From: Microbacterium sp. RU33B
GTDB lineage: Bacteria > Actinomycetota > Actinomycetes > Actinomycetales > Microbacteriaceae
Length of the DNA stretch: 64,000 nt
NCBI RefSeq assembly: GCF_900155915.1
Contig: NZ_FTPO01000003.1
Coordinates: forward strand, 310,001 to 374,000
Reading direction: 5' to 3'
The translations under genes and the position numbers were made by a program. Each line of letters begins with the position of its first letter. The stretch's first letter is position 1. Positions 46,046 to 54,318 of the stretch are shown piece after piece. The notes beneath the pieces are model-generated. The model had not been told where the DNA came from and did not search any database. It worked only from the letters and a program-made list of their open reading frames with translations.

Positions 46046-47473
46046 TCAGACCCGGTCGGACTCGTGCATCGCCGACTCGGCTGCCGCCGCGCCCGACGCG
46101 GGGTCGGCGGCGCCGGCCGCCTGACGCGCCGCCGCCACTGCGCGGCGCCCGGCGGGCAGCCCCACGGCGGCGCCCACGACGACGAACGTCAGGATGCCCG
46201 CCGCGACGAGCAGCATCTCGATCGGCACGACGTCGGCCAGGGGGCCGAACACGAGCATCCCGAACGGCATGGCGACCGACATAACGATGCCGACGAAGCC
46301 GAAGACGCGGCCCTGCCGTTCGGGCTCGACCGTCTCCTGCAGCAGCGTCATCGACGGAGTCGAGAAGAACGGCACGATCAGGCCGGTGAGGAACATGAAC
46401 CCGAAGAACACCCAGATGCTGGGGGACAGGCCGAGTCCGATCGAGAGGGCGCCGAACAGGAGCGACGACGTGATGATGAGTCCGATGCGGCTGCGCTTCG
46501 CGAAGAACGTCGCGATCAGGATGCCGCCGAGCACCATGCCGATCGAGAACGACACCTCGAGCACGGCGAGGTTCACGACATCCTGCGCCGCACCCGCCGG
46601 GAACGAGCGCACGAGCATGAGGGGCGTCAGGTTCGACGGCGCCACGGTCAGCACGAAGATGATGGCGAACAGCACGAGCAGCCAGCGGACGAACGCGTGA
46701 TGCGCGACGTAGCGCACCCCGTCGACGAGGTCGGCGAAGTACCCGGTCTGCACGTCGGCGGCGCGACGGATCGTAGGCACGGCGATGAAGGCGAGGATGC
46801 CGATGCCGATGATCGCCGTCACGACGTCGATGAAGAAGATCGGGATCAGCGATGTCGCCGAGCCGTCGTTCGAGATCGCGGCGGCGGCGTAGATCGCGCC
46901 GGCGGCGGCGGGCGCGAGCAGCGCCATCGCCGACTGCACCGAGCCGAAGACGCCGTTCACGCGGATGAGGTGGCGCGTCGGCACGACCTGGGGGAGGAGG
47001 GCCGAGACGGCCGGGGTCTGGATGCCCGCACCGGCCGAGCGGATCGCCAGCGTCGCGAAGATCAGCCAGACGGCGTCCACGCCCGTCATCATGATGATCG
47101 CCAACGTCAGCGTCGTGGCCGCGATCGCGGCATCCGCCCCCATGATGAGGAGCTTGCGGTTGTGGCGATCCGCCCAGACGCCGCCGAAGATCGACACGAT
47201 CGCCTGGGGGAGGAATCCGAAGACCGCCGCGAGCGTCATGATGAGGCCCGACTGGTACGTGATCGTGAGGTACCAGAACACGGCGTACTGCACGAGCATC
47301 GACCCGAAGAGGCTCACGGTCTGCCCCGCCAGGAACGCGACGGTGCGGCGCAGCCATCGGGGCGGGTCGGCGGGCTCGGGGGCGGATGCTTCGGGAGCGA
47401 CGGCCGCTGGGTCGGCGGCCGCGGCGTCGGTCGCACGGGTGTCGGCGTCGTGCGCCCTGCTGTCGTCTGCCAT
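46046..47473 (-). CDS. Major facilitator superfamily transporter (exporter-like)
   Basis: A 475-residue protein with about twelve helices. An Ala/Pro/Asp-rich cytoplasmic N-terminus of about 40 residues precedes 'WLRRTVAFLAGQTVSLFGSM'. 'GGVWADRHNRKLLI' is MFS motif A. The type matches macrolide- or multidrug-like MFS exporters (MefA/TMS5-like); the substrate is not known. The ATG has GGAG a few nt upstream and a 5' leader of about 36 nt with a palindrome over the start site, so it is probably controlled by a repressor encoded elsewhere. Confidence 0.88.
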   Translation of the reverse strand: MADDSRAHDADTRATDAAAADPAAVAPEASAPEPADPPRWLRRTVAFLAGQTVSLFGSMLVQYAVFWYLTITYQSGLIMTLAAVFGFLPQAIVSIFGGVWADRHNRKLLIMGADAAIAATTLTLAIIMMTGVDAVWLIFATLAIRSAGAGIQTPAVSALLPQVVPTRHLIRVNGVFGSVQSAMALLAPAAAGAIYAAAAISNDGSATSLIPIFFIDVVTAIIGIGILAFIAVPTIRRAADVQTGYFADLVDGVRYVAHHAFVRWLLVLFAIIFVLTVAPSNLTPLMLVRSFPAGAAQDVVNLAVLEVSFSIGMVLGGILIATFFAKRSRIGLIITSSLLFGALSIGLGLSPSIWVFFGFMFLTGLIVPFFSTPSMTLLQETVEPERQGRVFGFVGIVMSVAMPFGMLVFGPLADVVPIEMLLVAAGILTFVVVGAAVGLPAGRRAVAAARQAAGAADPASGAAAAESAMHESDRV

Positions 47474-47493
47474 GTCTCCGCCCCGGTCGCCTT

Positions 47494-47511
47494 CTCACGA
47501 TATATCGCGAG
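47494..47511. promoter_or_regulatory. Operator-like palindrome over the MFS promoter
   Basis: CTCACGATATATCGCGAG is an 18-bp palindrome with one mismatched pair and a perfect CGATATATCG core. On the minus strand it begins just after TAGGGT (47516-47521), so it covers the expected transcription start of the MFS gene. Confidence 0.6.
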
Positions 47512-47552
47512 TTGCACCCTAGCACAGGCGGCCGACGCGCCGTCAGCCGGGC

Positions 47553-49235
47553 TCAGCCGACCGCGTCGAGCATCTCCCGCGCGCCCGCCGAGAGCGCGGC
47601 GATGCGCTCCTGCGCGTCGCCCGCCGAGGCTCCGCGCACGTCGAGGTAGAGCTTGAGCTTCGGCTCGGTGCCGCTCGGGCGCACGATGACGCGCGAGCCG
47701 TTCTCGAGCCAGAAGCGCAGCACGTCTCCCGGTGGGAATCCGTCCACCCCCTCGAGCAGATCGTCGACTCCGGTCACGGCGGTCTCGCCGATGCGCTCCG
47801 GATGCTGCCCCCGCAGGGCCGACATGATCTTCGCGATGATCGACACGTCGTCCACGCGCACCGAGATCTGGTCGCTCGCGAAGTGCCCGAACGTCTCTCC
47901 GAACTCTGCGAGCAGATCGGCGACCGTGGCACCGCGACCCCGCGCCTCGGACGCCATCTCGAGCATCGCGATGGCGGCGGAGATGCCGTCCTTGTCGCGC
48001 ACCGTCTCCGGGTTGACGAGGTATCCGAGCGCCTCCTCGAACCCGAAGATCAGTCCGGGAGCCCGCGAGATCCACTTGAAGCCCGTCAGCGTGGAGTGGA
48101 AGTCGAGGCCGTGGTGCTCGGCGACCGTCTGCAGGCCGGGCGACGACACGAGCGAGCACGCGAGCGACGCACCGGGCGCGGCATCCTGAACCCGTCGGGC
48201 GGCACGCCAGCCCAGCAGCAGGCCGATCTCGTTGCCCGTCAGGCGGCGCCAGCCGCCGTCGGCCGTGTCGTCGGGGATCGCGACGGCCAGTCGATCGGCA
48301 TCCGGATCGTTCGCGATGACGAGCTCGGCGCCGGCCTCGCGCGCGGCCTCGAACGCGAGGTCCATCGCGCCGGGCTCCTCGGGATTGGGGAACGCGACCG
48401 TCGGGAACGCCCCGTCGGGCGAGATCTGCCGCTCCACGAGGACAGGAGACGGGTAGCCCGCGACGTCCAGGATGCGGGAGAAGGTCTCCCACCCGACCCC
48501 GTGCATCGCCGTGTAGGCCCACGTGAGACCCTCGGCCCCCGCGGGCGCGGGGCCCACGGCCGCGGTCGCCGCGATGTAGGCGTCGACCACGGACTCCGGC
48601 GCGATCTCGTAGCCGAGCGAGCGGGGGAGCGCGGCGACGTCGCCGGCGTCCGCGACGCGCTGGATGTGCGCGGCGATCTCGGCGTCGGCAGGAGAGACGA
48701 TCTGCGCGCCGTCGTTCGCGCCGCCGAGGTACACCTTGTAGCCGTTGTCGTTCGGCGGGTTGTGGGATGCCGTCACCATGACGCCGGCGGCGGCGCCGAG
48801 GTGGCGCACGGCGAAAGCGAGCACGGGAGTGGGCAGCAGGCGGGGCAGGAGCACGGCGCGAAGGCCCGCGCCGGCGAACAGCTCGGCGGAGTCGCGCGCG
48901 AACACGTCGGAGTTGCGGCGTCCGTCGTATCCGATCACGACGAGCGGGGCGGATGCCTCGGTCCCCTCGTCCGCCGTCTCGAGCACGTACGCGGCCAGAC
49001 CTGCGGCGGCCTGGGCGACCAGGACGCGGTTCATGCGATTCGACCCGGCTCCCAGCTCGCCGCGGAGCCCTGCGGTGCCGAACGCGAGTCGCGTGGCGAA
49101 GCGGTCCTCGAGCGAGGCGCGCGCGTCGGCGTCGCCGGCGTCGGCCCGGGCGAGCAGGTCGCGCAGCTCCGCCCGCGTCTCGCCGTCCGGATCCTGCGCG
49201 AGCCAGGCTTCGGCGCGCGCGATCGCGTCGCTCAC
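47553..49235 (-). CDS. Phosphohexomutase (phosphoglucomutase/phosphomannomutase, PGM2-like)
   Basis: A 560-residue alpha-D-phosphohexomutase. The phosphoserine loop is 'VTASHNPPNDNGYKVY', the metal loop 'ANDPDADRLAVAI', the sugar loop 'FGFEEALGYL' and the phosphate loop 'VIVRPSGTEPKLKLYLDVR'. The length and 'FGTAGLRGELGAGSNRMN' match the PGM2-like group, which interconverts hexose or pentose 1- and 5/6-phosphates. Because it overlaps the purine nucleoside phosphorylase gene (GTGA), conversion of ribose 1-phosphate to ribose 5-phosphate is a likely job (inference). Confidence 0.92.
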   Translation of the reverse strand: MSDAIARAEAWLAQDPDGETRAELRDLLARADAGDADARASLEDRFATRLAFGTAGLRGELGAGSNRMNRVLVAQAAAGLAAYVLETADEGTEASAPLVVIGYDGRRNSDVFARDSAELFAGAGLRAVLLPRLLPTPVLAFAVRHLGAAAGVMVTASHNPPNDNGYKVYLGGANDGAQIVSPADAEIAAHIQRVADAGDVAALPRSLGYEIAPESVVDAYIAATAAVGPAPAGAEGLTWAYTAMHGVGWETFSRILDVAGYPSPVLVERQISPDGAFPTVAFPNPEEPGAMDLAFEAAREAGAELVIANDPDADRLAVAIPDDTADGGWRRLTGNEIGLLLGWRAARRVQDAAPGASLACSLVSSPGLQTVAEHHGLDFHSTLTGFKWISRAPGLIFGFEEALGYLVNPETVRDKDGISAAIAMLEMASEARGRGATVADLLAEFGETFGHFASDQISVRVDDVSIIAKIMSALRGQHPERIGETAVTGVDDLLEGVDGFPPGDVLRFWLENGSRVIVRPSGTEPKLKLYLDVRGASAGDAQERIAALSAGAREMLDAVG

Positions 49236-50065
49236 AGCGCGCCGACCACGCGGGCGAGGAGCGAGGCGATTACGGGCTCGGCTGCCTGTCCGGCCTCGAT
49301 GACCTCCTGGTGGCTGAGCGGCGTCGTCTGGATGCCGGCGGCCATGTTCGTGATGAGCGACATGCCGAGGATCTCCATGCCCGCCTGCCGGGCGGCGATC
49401 GCCTCGAGGGCCGTCGACATGCCCACGATGTGTCCGCCGATCGTTCGGGCCATGCGCACTTCGGCCGGCGTCTCGTACTGCGGACCACGGAACTGGCAGT
49501 ACACCCCCTCATCGAGACTCGGATCGATCGACCGGGCGAGGTCGCGCAGACGCTGCGAGTACAGGTCGGTCAGGTCGATGAACGTCGCGCCCTCGAGCGG
49601 CGACGCACCGGTCAGATTGAGGTGATCGCTGATGAGCACGGGCTGCCCGGGGCTCCATGCGGGCTTGATGCCGCCGGCGCCGTTCGTGAGCACCATCGTG
49701 CGCGCACCGGTCGCGGCGGCGGTGCGCACGCTGTGCACGACCCGGCGCACCCCGTGGCCCTCGTAGTAGTGCGTGCGCGCGCCGATGATCAGGACGTTGC
49801 GCCCCTTCGGGGTCCGGATGCTGCGCAGCGACCCGACGTGGCCCTCCAGGGCCGGTCTGCTGAAACCCGTGACCTCGGTGGCCGGGATCGTCGCGGTCGT
49901 CTCTCCGATGAGCTCCGCGGCGCGGCCCCAGCCGCTGCCGAGGGTGAGGGCGATGTCGTGGCGCTCCACCCCGGTCAGTCGTGCGATGTCGGCGGCGGCC
50001 TCCGCGGCGATCTCGAACGGGTCGGCCGTGGGGTCGTCGAGCGGGTTGTCGATGGCATCTGACAT
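49232..50065 (-). CDS. punA: Purine-nucleoside phosphorylase (trimeric class)
   Basis: It splits inosine/guanosine-type nucleosides to base and (deoxy)ribose 1-phosphate. About 277 residues, the size of trimeric PNPs. 'IALTLGSGWGRAAELI', 'GHVGSLRSIRTPKGRNVLII' and 'VLTNGAGGIKPAWSPGQPVL' are typical, 'YCQFRGPQYETPAEVRMAR' is the substrate loop, and 'GMSLITNMAAGI' holds the base-binding Asn. TACAGT (50072-50077) lies 6 nt before the ATG. It complements the nucleoside uptake genes 20 kb away. Confidence 0.94.
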   Translation of the reverse strand: MSDAIDNPLDDPTADPFEIAAEAAADIARLTGVERHDIALTLGSGWGRAAELIGETTATIPATEVTGFSRPALEGHVGSLRSIRTPKGRNVLIIGARTHYYEGHGVRRVVHSVRTAAATGARTMVLTNGAGGIKPAWSPGQPVLISDHLNLTGASPLEGATFIDLTDLYSQRLRDLARSIDPSLDEGVYCQFRGPQYETPAEVRMARTIGGHIVGMSTALEAIAARQAGMEILGMSLITNMAAGIQTTPLSHQEVIEAGQAAEPVIASLLARVVGAL

Positions 50066-50155
50066 GCCCCCACTGTAGGGATGCGGCGCGGGGGAGGCCA
50101 GCCGCCGCGCGCACCCTGGTCGTGGGGCGCGGTCGCGCCTGGGAGAATGGACGAC

Positions 50156-51604
50156 ATGTCCTTGAGCTTCGAGCGCACCCAGAGCGTCGCGATCATCGGC
50201 GGCGGCCCCGGCGGCTATGAGGCGGCACTCGCCGCCGCGCAGCTCGGAGCAGAGGTGACGCTCGTCGAACGGGCGGGCGTGGGCGGGTCGGCCGTCATCA
50301 CCGACGTCGTCCCGTCGAAGTCGCTCATCGCGACAGCAGACGCGGCCGTGGCGATCTCGCAGGCGGGCGAGCTCGGCGTGCAGCTGTTCGCCAAGACCGA
50401 GGCCGGCAGGCCCTTGAAGCCCGAGATCGCGATCAACCTCGCCGCGGTGAACCGGCGTCTGCTCTCGCTCGCGCGCCAGCAGTCCGACGAGATGCGCGCC
50501 TCGCTCGTCGATGCCGGCGTGCGCATCATCTCCGGCCACGGACGCCTCGAGACCGACAACGCGGTGGTCGTGTCGACGGGCCCTGGCGGCACCGACTTCG
50601 ACCGCATCGAGGCCGACACGCTCGTCGTGTCGGTCGGCGCGTCTCCGCGCGAGCTGCCCAGCGCCCGGCCCGACGGCGAGCGCATCCTCACGTGGACCCA
50701 GCTGTACGACATGAAGGCGCTCCCCGAGCACCTCATCGTCGTGGGTTCCGGCGTCACCGGCGCCGAGTTCGCCGGCGCCTACATGAACCTGGGCTCGCAG
50801 GTCACGCTCATCTCCAGCCGCGATCAGGTGCTCCCGGGCGAAGACGCGGATGCCGCGGCTGTGCTCGAGCGGGTGTTCACCCGCGGCGGCATGACGGTGC
50901 TCTCGAAGTCCCGCGCGGACCGGGTCGAGCGCATCGGCGACGGAGTCCTCGTCACGCTCTCGGACGGACGCACGGTCGAGGGCAGCCACTGCCTGATGGC
51001 GGTCGGATCGATCCCCAACACGCAGGGCATCGGCCTCGAGGAGGCGGGCGTCCAGATGACCGAGTCCGGTCACATCCAGGTCAACCGCGTCGCGCGCACC
51101 TCGGTGCCCAACGTCTACGCCGCGGGCGACTGCACGACGTTCGTGCCGCTCGCGTCGGTCGCGTCGATGCAGGGCCGCACGGCCGTCTTCCACGCGCTCG
51201 GCGACGTCGTCATCCCCCTCGAGCGCCGTCGCATCACCTCGAACATCTTCACGGCTCCCGAGATCGCGACGATCGGCTGGCAGGAGAAGGACATCGCCGA
51301 GGGCACGATCGACGCCGTCGTGCACAAGCTGCCGCTGGCGGCGAACCCGCGGGCCAAGATGATGGGCATCAAGGACGGCTTCGTGAAGCTCATCGCGCGG
51401 CAGGGCTCCGGCAGCGTCGTGGGCGGCGTGATCGTCGGCCCCCGCGCCTCCGAGCTCATCTACCCGATCGCGATCGCCGTCGAGCGCCGGCTCACGGTCG
51501 ACCAGCTCTCGCGCGTGTTCGCCGTGTACCCGTCGCTCTCGGGCAGCATCACGGATGCCGCGCGGGCGATGCACGTGGTCGACCACACCATCTACGGGGC
51601 CTGA
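50156..51604 (+). CDS. lpdA: NAD(P)H-quinone dehydrogenase, LpdA-like flavoprotein
   Basis: About 482 residues with the pyridine nucleotide-disulfide oxidoreductase fold: FAD site 'VAIIGGGPGGYEAALAAAQL', NAD site 'HLIVVGSGVTGAEFAGAYM', second FAD site 'VPNVYAAGDCTTFVPLASVA' and the dimer domain. The CxxxxC redox pair of lipoamide dehydrogenase is missing; that position reads 'GVGGSAVITDVVPSKSL'. This matches the mycobacterial LpdA (Rv3303c) group, which reduces quinones with NAD(P)H. GAGAAT (50143-50148) lies 7 nt before the ATG. The gene is followed by a REP-like palindrome. Confidence 0.9.
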   Translation: MSLSFERTQSVAIIGGGPGGYEAALAAAQLGAEVTLVERAGVGGSAVITDVVPSKSLIATADAAVAISQAGELGVQLFAKTEAGRPLKPEIAINLAAVNRRLLSLARQQSDEMRASLVDAGVRIISGHGRLETDNAVVVSTGPGGTDFDRIEADTLVVSVGASPRELPSARPDGERILTWTQLYDMKALPEHLIVVGSGVTGAEFAGAYMNLGSQVTLISSRDQVLPGEDADAAAVLERVFTRGGMTVLSKSRADRVERIGDGVLVTLSDGRTVEGSHCLMAVGSIPNTQGIGLEEAGVQMTESGHIQVNRVARTSVPNVYAAGDCTTFVPLASVASMQGRTAVFHALGDVVIPLERRRITSNIFTAPEIATIGWQEKDIAEGTIDAVVHKLPLAANPRAKMMGIKDGFVKLIARQGSGSVVGGVIVGPRASELIYPIAIAVERRLTVDQLSRVFAVYPSLSGSITDAARAMHVVDHTIYGA

Positions 51605-51627
51605 TCCGCCCGCGCGGGCGTGCTCCG

Positions 51628-51710
51628 CGCTTCAGAACTGCGGACATCCGTCGTTCCGCGGATCACGTCGGGCTCGGGTATCCGAACGAGTGCGGATCTC
51701 CGGAGAAGCG
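51628..51710. repeat. REP-like palindromic element, copy A (family 2)
   Basis: CGCTTC (51628-51633) pairs with GAAGCG (51705-51710), and GGACATCCG (51642-51650) pairs with CGGATCTCC (51693-51701) with one mismatch. The right half closely resembles the element at 63556-63623. It fills the gap between the convergent lpdA and accC genes. Confidence 0.6.
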
Positions 51711-51747
51711 AGACGGACGGGTCCAGAGGTTCCGGTCGCGTCGGCCG

Positions 51748-53520
51748 TTACGGCGTGAGGATCGTGAGGAGCTGGTGCCCGGCCGACACGGTGGTGCCGG
51801 GAGGCGCGTCGATCGCGCCGATCACGCCGTCCTTGTGCGCCTGGATGGGCTGCTCCATCTTCATCGCCTCCAGCACGACGACGAGGTCTCCCTTGACGAC
51901 CGGCTGACCTTCGGTCACGGCGACCTTGACGATCGTCGCCTGCATCGGAGCCTTCACGGCGTCGCCGGATGCTCCCGCCATGACGGTCGGCGCGTGCGAG
52001 CGGCGCGACGGCGGCACGGCCACGGGCCGCCCGATCTTGGTGGGCGACGCGACGATGCGGTCGGGAAGACTCACCTCGAGGCGCTTGCCCGACACCTCGA
52101 CGACCACGGTGTGGCGCGAGGGGGATTCGGTCGGGCTCTCGAGCTCGCCGTCCCACGGCGGGATGTCGTTGACGAACTCGGTCTCGATCCAGCGCGTGAA
52201 CACGCCGAACTCGCCGTCCTCCGCCGTGAAGGCGGGGTCGCGCACGACCTTGCGGTGGAAGGGGAGCACCGTCGGCATGCCCGACACCTCGAACTCGTCG
52301 AGGGCGCGACGGGAGCGGGCGAGCGCCTCCTCGCGGGTGCGTCCGGTCACGATGATCTTGCCGAGGAGCGAATCGAAGGCCCCGCTGACGCTGTCGCCCG
52401 CCGTGACACCGGAATCGAGACGGATGCCGGGGCCGCCGAACGTCTTGAACTGGTGGATGTTGCCCGGCTGCGGGAGGAAGCCCCGTCCGGGGTCTTCGCC
52501 GTTGATGCGGAACTCGATCGAGTGGCCCTCGGCCACCGGGTCGGGGTAGTCCAGCGTGCCGCCCTCGGCGAGACGGAACTGCTCGCGTACGAGGTCGAGG
52601 CCGGTGACCTCTTCGGAGACGGGGTGCTCGACCTGGAGCCGGGTGTTCACCTCGAGGAACGAGATCGTGCCGTCGGCGCCGATGAGGAACTCGCACGTGC
52701 CCGCGCCGACGTAGCCGACCTCCCGCAGGATCGCCTTCGACGCGGTGTAGAGGATCTCGTTCTGCGCGTCCGACAGGAAGGGCGCAGGCGCCTCCTCCAC
52801 GAGCTTCTGGTGGCGCCGCTGCAGCGAGCAGTCGCGAGTCGAGACGACGACGACGTTGCCGGCGGCATCCGCGAGGCACTGCGTCTCGACGTGGCGCGGC
52901 TTGTCGAGGTACTTCTCCACGAAGCACTCGCCGCGGCCGAACGCCGAGATGGCCTCGCGCGTGGCCGAGTCGAACAGCTCGGGGATCTCCTCGATCGTGC
53001 GCGCGACCTTGAGTCCGCGTCCGCCGCCGCCGTATGCGGCCTTGATGGCGATCGGCAGGCCGAATTCCTCGGCGAAGGCGACGACCTCATCGGCTCCGTC
53101 GACGGGACCCGGGGTGCCGGGGGCCAGGGGTGCGCCCACCTTCTCGGCGACGTGGCGTGCCGTGACCTTGTCGCCGAGTGCCTCGATGGCTTCGGGGGAG
53201 GGGCCGATCCAGATCAGGCCCGCGTCGATGACGGCGCGGGCGAAGTCGGCGTTCTCGGCGAGGAAGCCGTAGCCGGGGTGCACGGCGTCGGCGCCCGAGC
53301 GTCGCGCCACGGAGAGGATCTTCTCGATGGAGAGGTACGTGTCGGCGCTCGTCTCACCCCCGAGGGCGTACGCCTCGTCGGCGAGCTTGGCGTGCATCGC
53401 GTCGCGATCCTGGTCGGCGTAGACGGCGACCGACGCCTTCCCGGAGTCGCGCGCGGCGCGGATGACACGGACGGCGATCTCGCCGCGGTTCGCGATGAGC
53501 ACCTTGGCGATCTGAGGCAT
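51748..53520 (-). CDS. accC: Acyl-CoA carboxylase alpha subunit (biotin carboxylase + BCCP)
   Basis: It carboxylates biotin with bicarbonate and ATP and carries the biotin to the AccD subunit. About 590 residues. Biotin carboxylase N-domain '[20 protein letters not shown]', ATP-grasp loop '[14 protein letters not shown]', catalytic '[20 protein letters not shown]', and a C-terminal biotinyl domain with '[10 protein letters not shown]' (biotinylated Lys at about residue 554). Equivalent to AccA3/AccBC, the alpha chain shared by acetyl- and propionyl-CoA carboxylases in actinobacteria. ATG 53520 has TAGGCT (53528-53533) 7 nt upstream; the longer frame to 53583 is rejected. Confidence 0.96.
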   Translation of the reverse strand: MPQIAKVLIANRGEIAVRVIRAARDSGKASVAVYADQDRDAMHAKLADEAYALGGETSADTYLSIEKILSVARRSGADAVHPGYGFLAENADFARAVIDAGLIWIGPSPEAIEALGDKVTARHVAEKVGAPLAPGTPGPVDGADEVVAFAEEFGLPIAIKAAYGGGGRGLKVARTIEEIPELFDSATREAISAFGRGECFVEKYLDKPRHVETQCLADAAGNVVVVSTRDCSLQRRHQKLVEEAPAPFLSDAQNEILYTASKAILREVGYVGAGTCEFLIGADGTISFLEVNTRLQVEHPVSEEVTGLDLVREQFRLAEGGTLDYPDPVAEGHSIEFRINGEDPGRGFLPQPGNIHQFKTFGGPGIRLDSGVTAGDSVSGAFDSLLGKIIVTGRTREEALARSRRALDEFEVSGMPTVLPFHRKVVRDPAFTAEDGEFGVFTRWIETEFVNDIPPWDGELESPTESPSRHTVVVEVSGKRLEVSLPDRIVASPTKIGRPVAVPPSRRSHAPTVMAGASGDAVKAPMQATIVKVAVTEGQPVVKGDLVVVLEAMKMEQPIQAHKDGVIGAIDAPPGTTVSAGHQLLTILTP

Positions 53521-53617
53521 GGATGCCAGCCTAGCGAGCACACTCGGCTCTCCTTTGACCGCTTCGCACAAGAAGCAGGTCAATACGTGGGCGTCCTGCT
53601 ACAACGCAGGACGTCCG

Positions 53618-54268
53618 TCACGGGGTGTCTGGCCGGTTCCACAGGTCCGTCCACTCGACGTCGAGCTCGCGCACGAGGCGCCGCAGTGTCGACAGCGACA
53701 TCCCGACGACCGTCGACGGGTCGCCCTCCACGCGCTGGATGAACGGCCCGCCGAGGCTGTCGATCGTGAAGGCGCCGGCGACATGGAGGGGTTCGCCGGA
53801 GGCGACGTACGCGTCGATCTCGGCATCCGTCACATCCGAGGCGAACGACACGGATGCCTCGGCCACGGCGTGCGCTTCGCGAGGTGACGCGCCCGGCTGC
53901 AGGCGATACACGCTGTGACCGGAGTGCAGCACGCCGGTGCGGCCTCGCATCGCGTGCCAGCGCGTCGTCGCCGCCTCGTGCGTGTAGGGCTTGCCGAGCA
54001 CCTCGCCGTCGAGCTCGAACATCGAGTCGCCCCCGATCACGACGCCGTCGAAGCCGAGCGAGTCGAGCCGCGCGGCCACTTCCGCGGCCTTCCGGCGCGC
54101 GAGGAGCAGCACGTGCTCGGCGGGGGCGAGAACGCGCCCCTCGGATGCCTCCACCGCCGCGATCACGGCTTCCTCGTCGACATCCGGCGACGCCGTCTCC
54201 GGCTCGATCCCCGCCTGCTGCAGGAGCATGAGCCGGGCGGGGGAGGTGGAGGCGAGGCAGACGCGCAT
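53618..54268 (-). CDS. maf: Maf-type nucleoside triphosphate pyrophosphatase
   Basis: It hydrolyses non-canonical or modified NTPs and is linked with septum control in other bacteria. The product is 216 residues. The Maf signature 'VCLASTSPARLMLLQQAGI' opens the protein; 'VVIGGDSMFELDGEVLGKP' holds the catalytic Asp, and 'AGAFTIDSLGG' and 'VVGMSLSTL' follow. TAGCGT (54275-54280) is 6 nt before the ATG. It lies 97 bp upstream of accC on the same strand, a pairing common in actinobacteria. Confidence 0.94.
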   Translation of the reverse strand: MRVCLASTSPARLMLLQQAGIEPETASPDVDEEAVIAAVEASEGRVLAPAEHVLLLARRKAAEVAARLDSLGFDGVVIGGDSMFELDGEVLGKPYTHEAATTRWHAMRGRTGVLHSGHSVYRLQPGASPREAHAVAEASVSFASDVTDAEIDAYVASGEPLHVAGAFTIDSLGGPFIQRVEGDPSTVVGMSLSTLRRLVRELDVEWTDLWNRPDTP

Positions 54269-54318
54269 GCTCCCACGCTAGCGATGTGGCGAGTCGTCGC
54301 GTGTGGAAGAGTCGAGGG

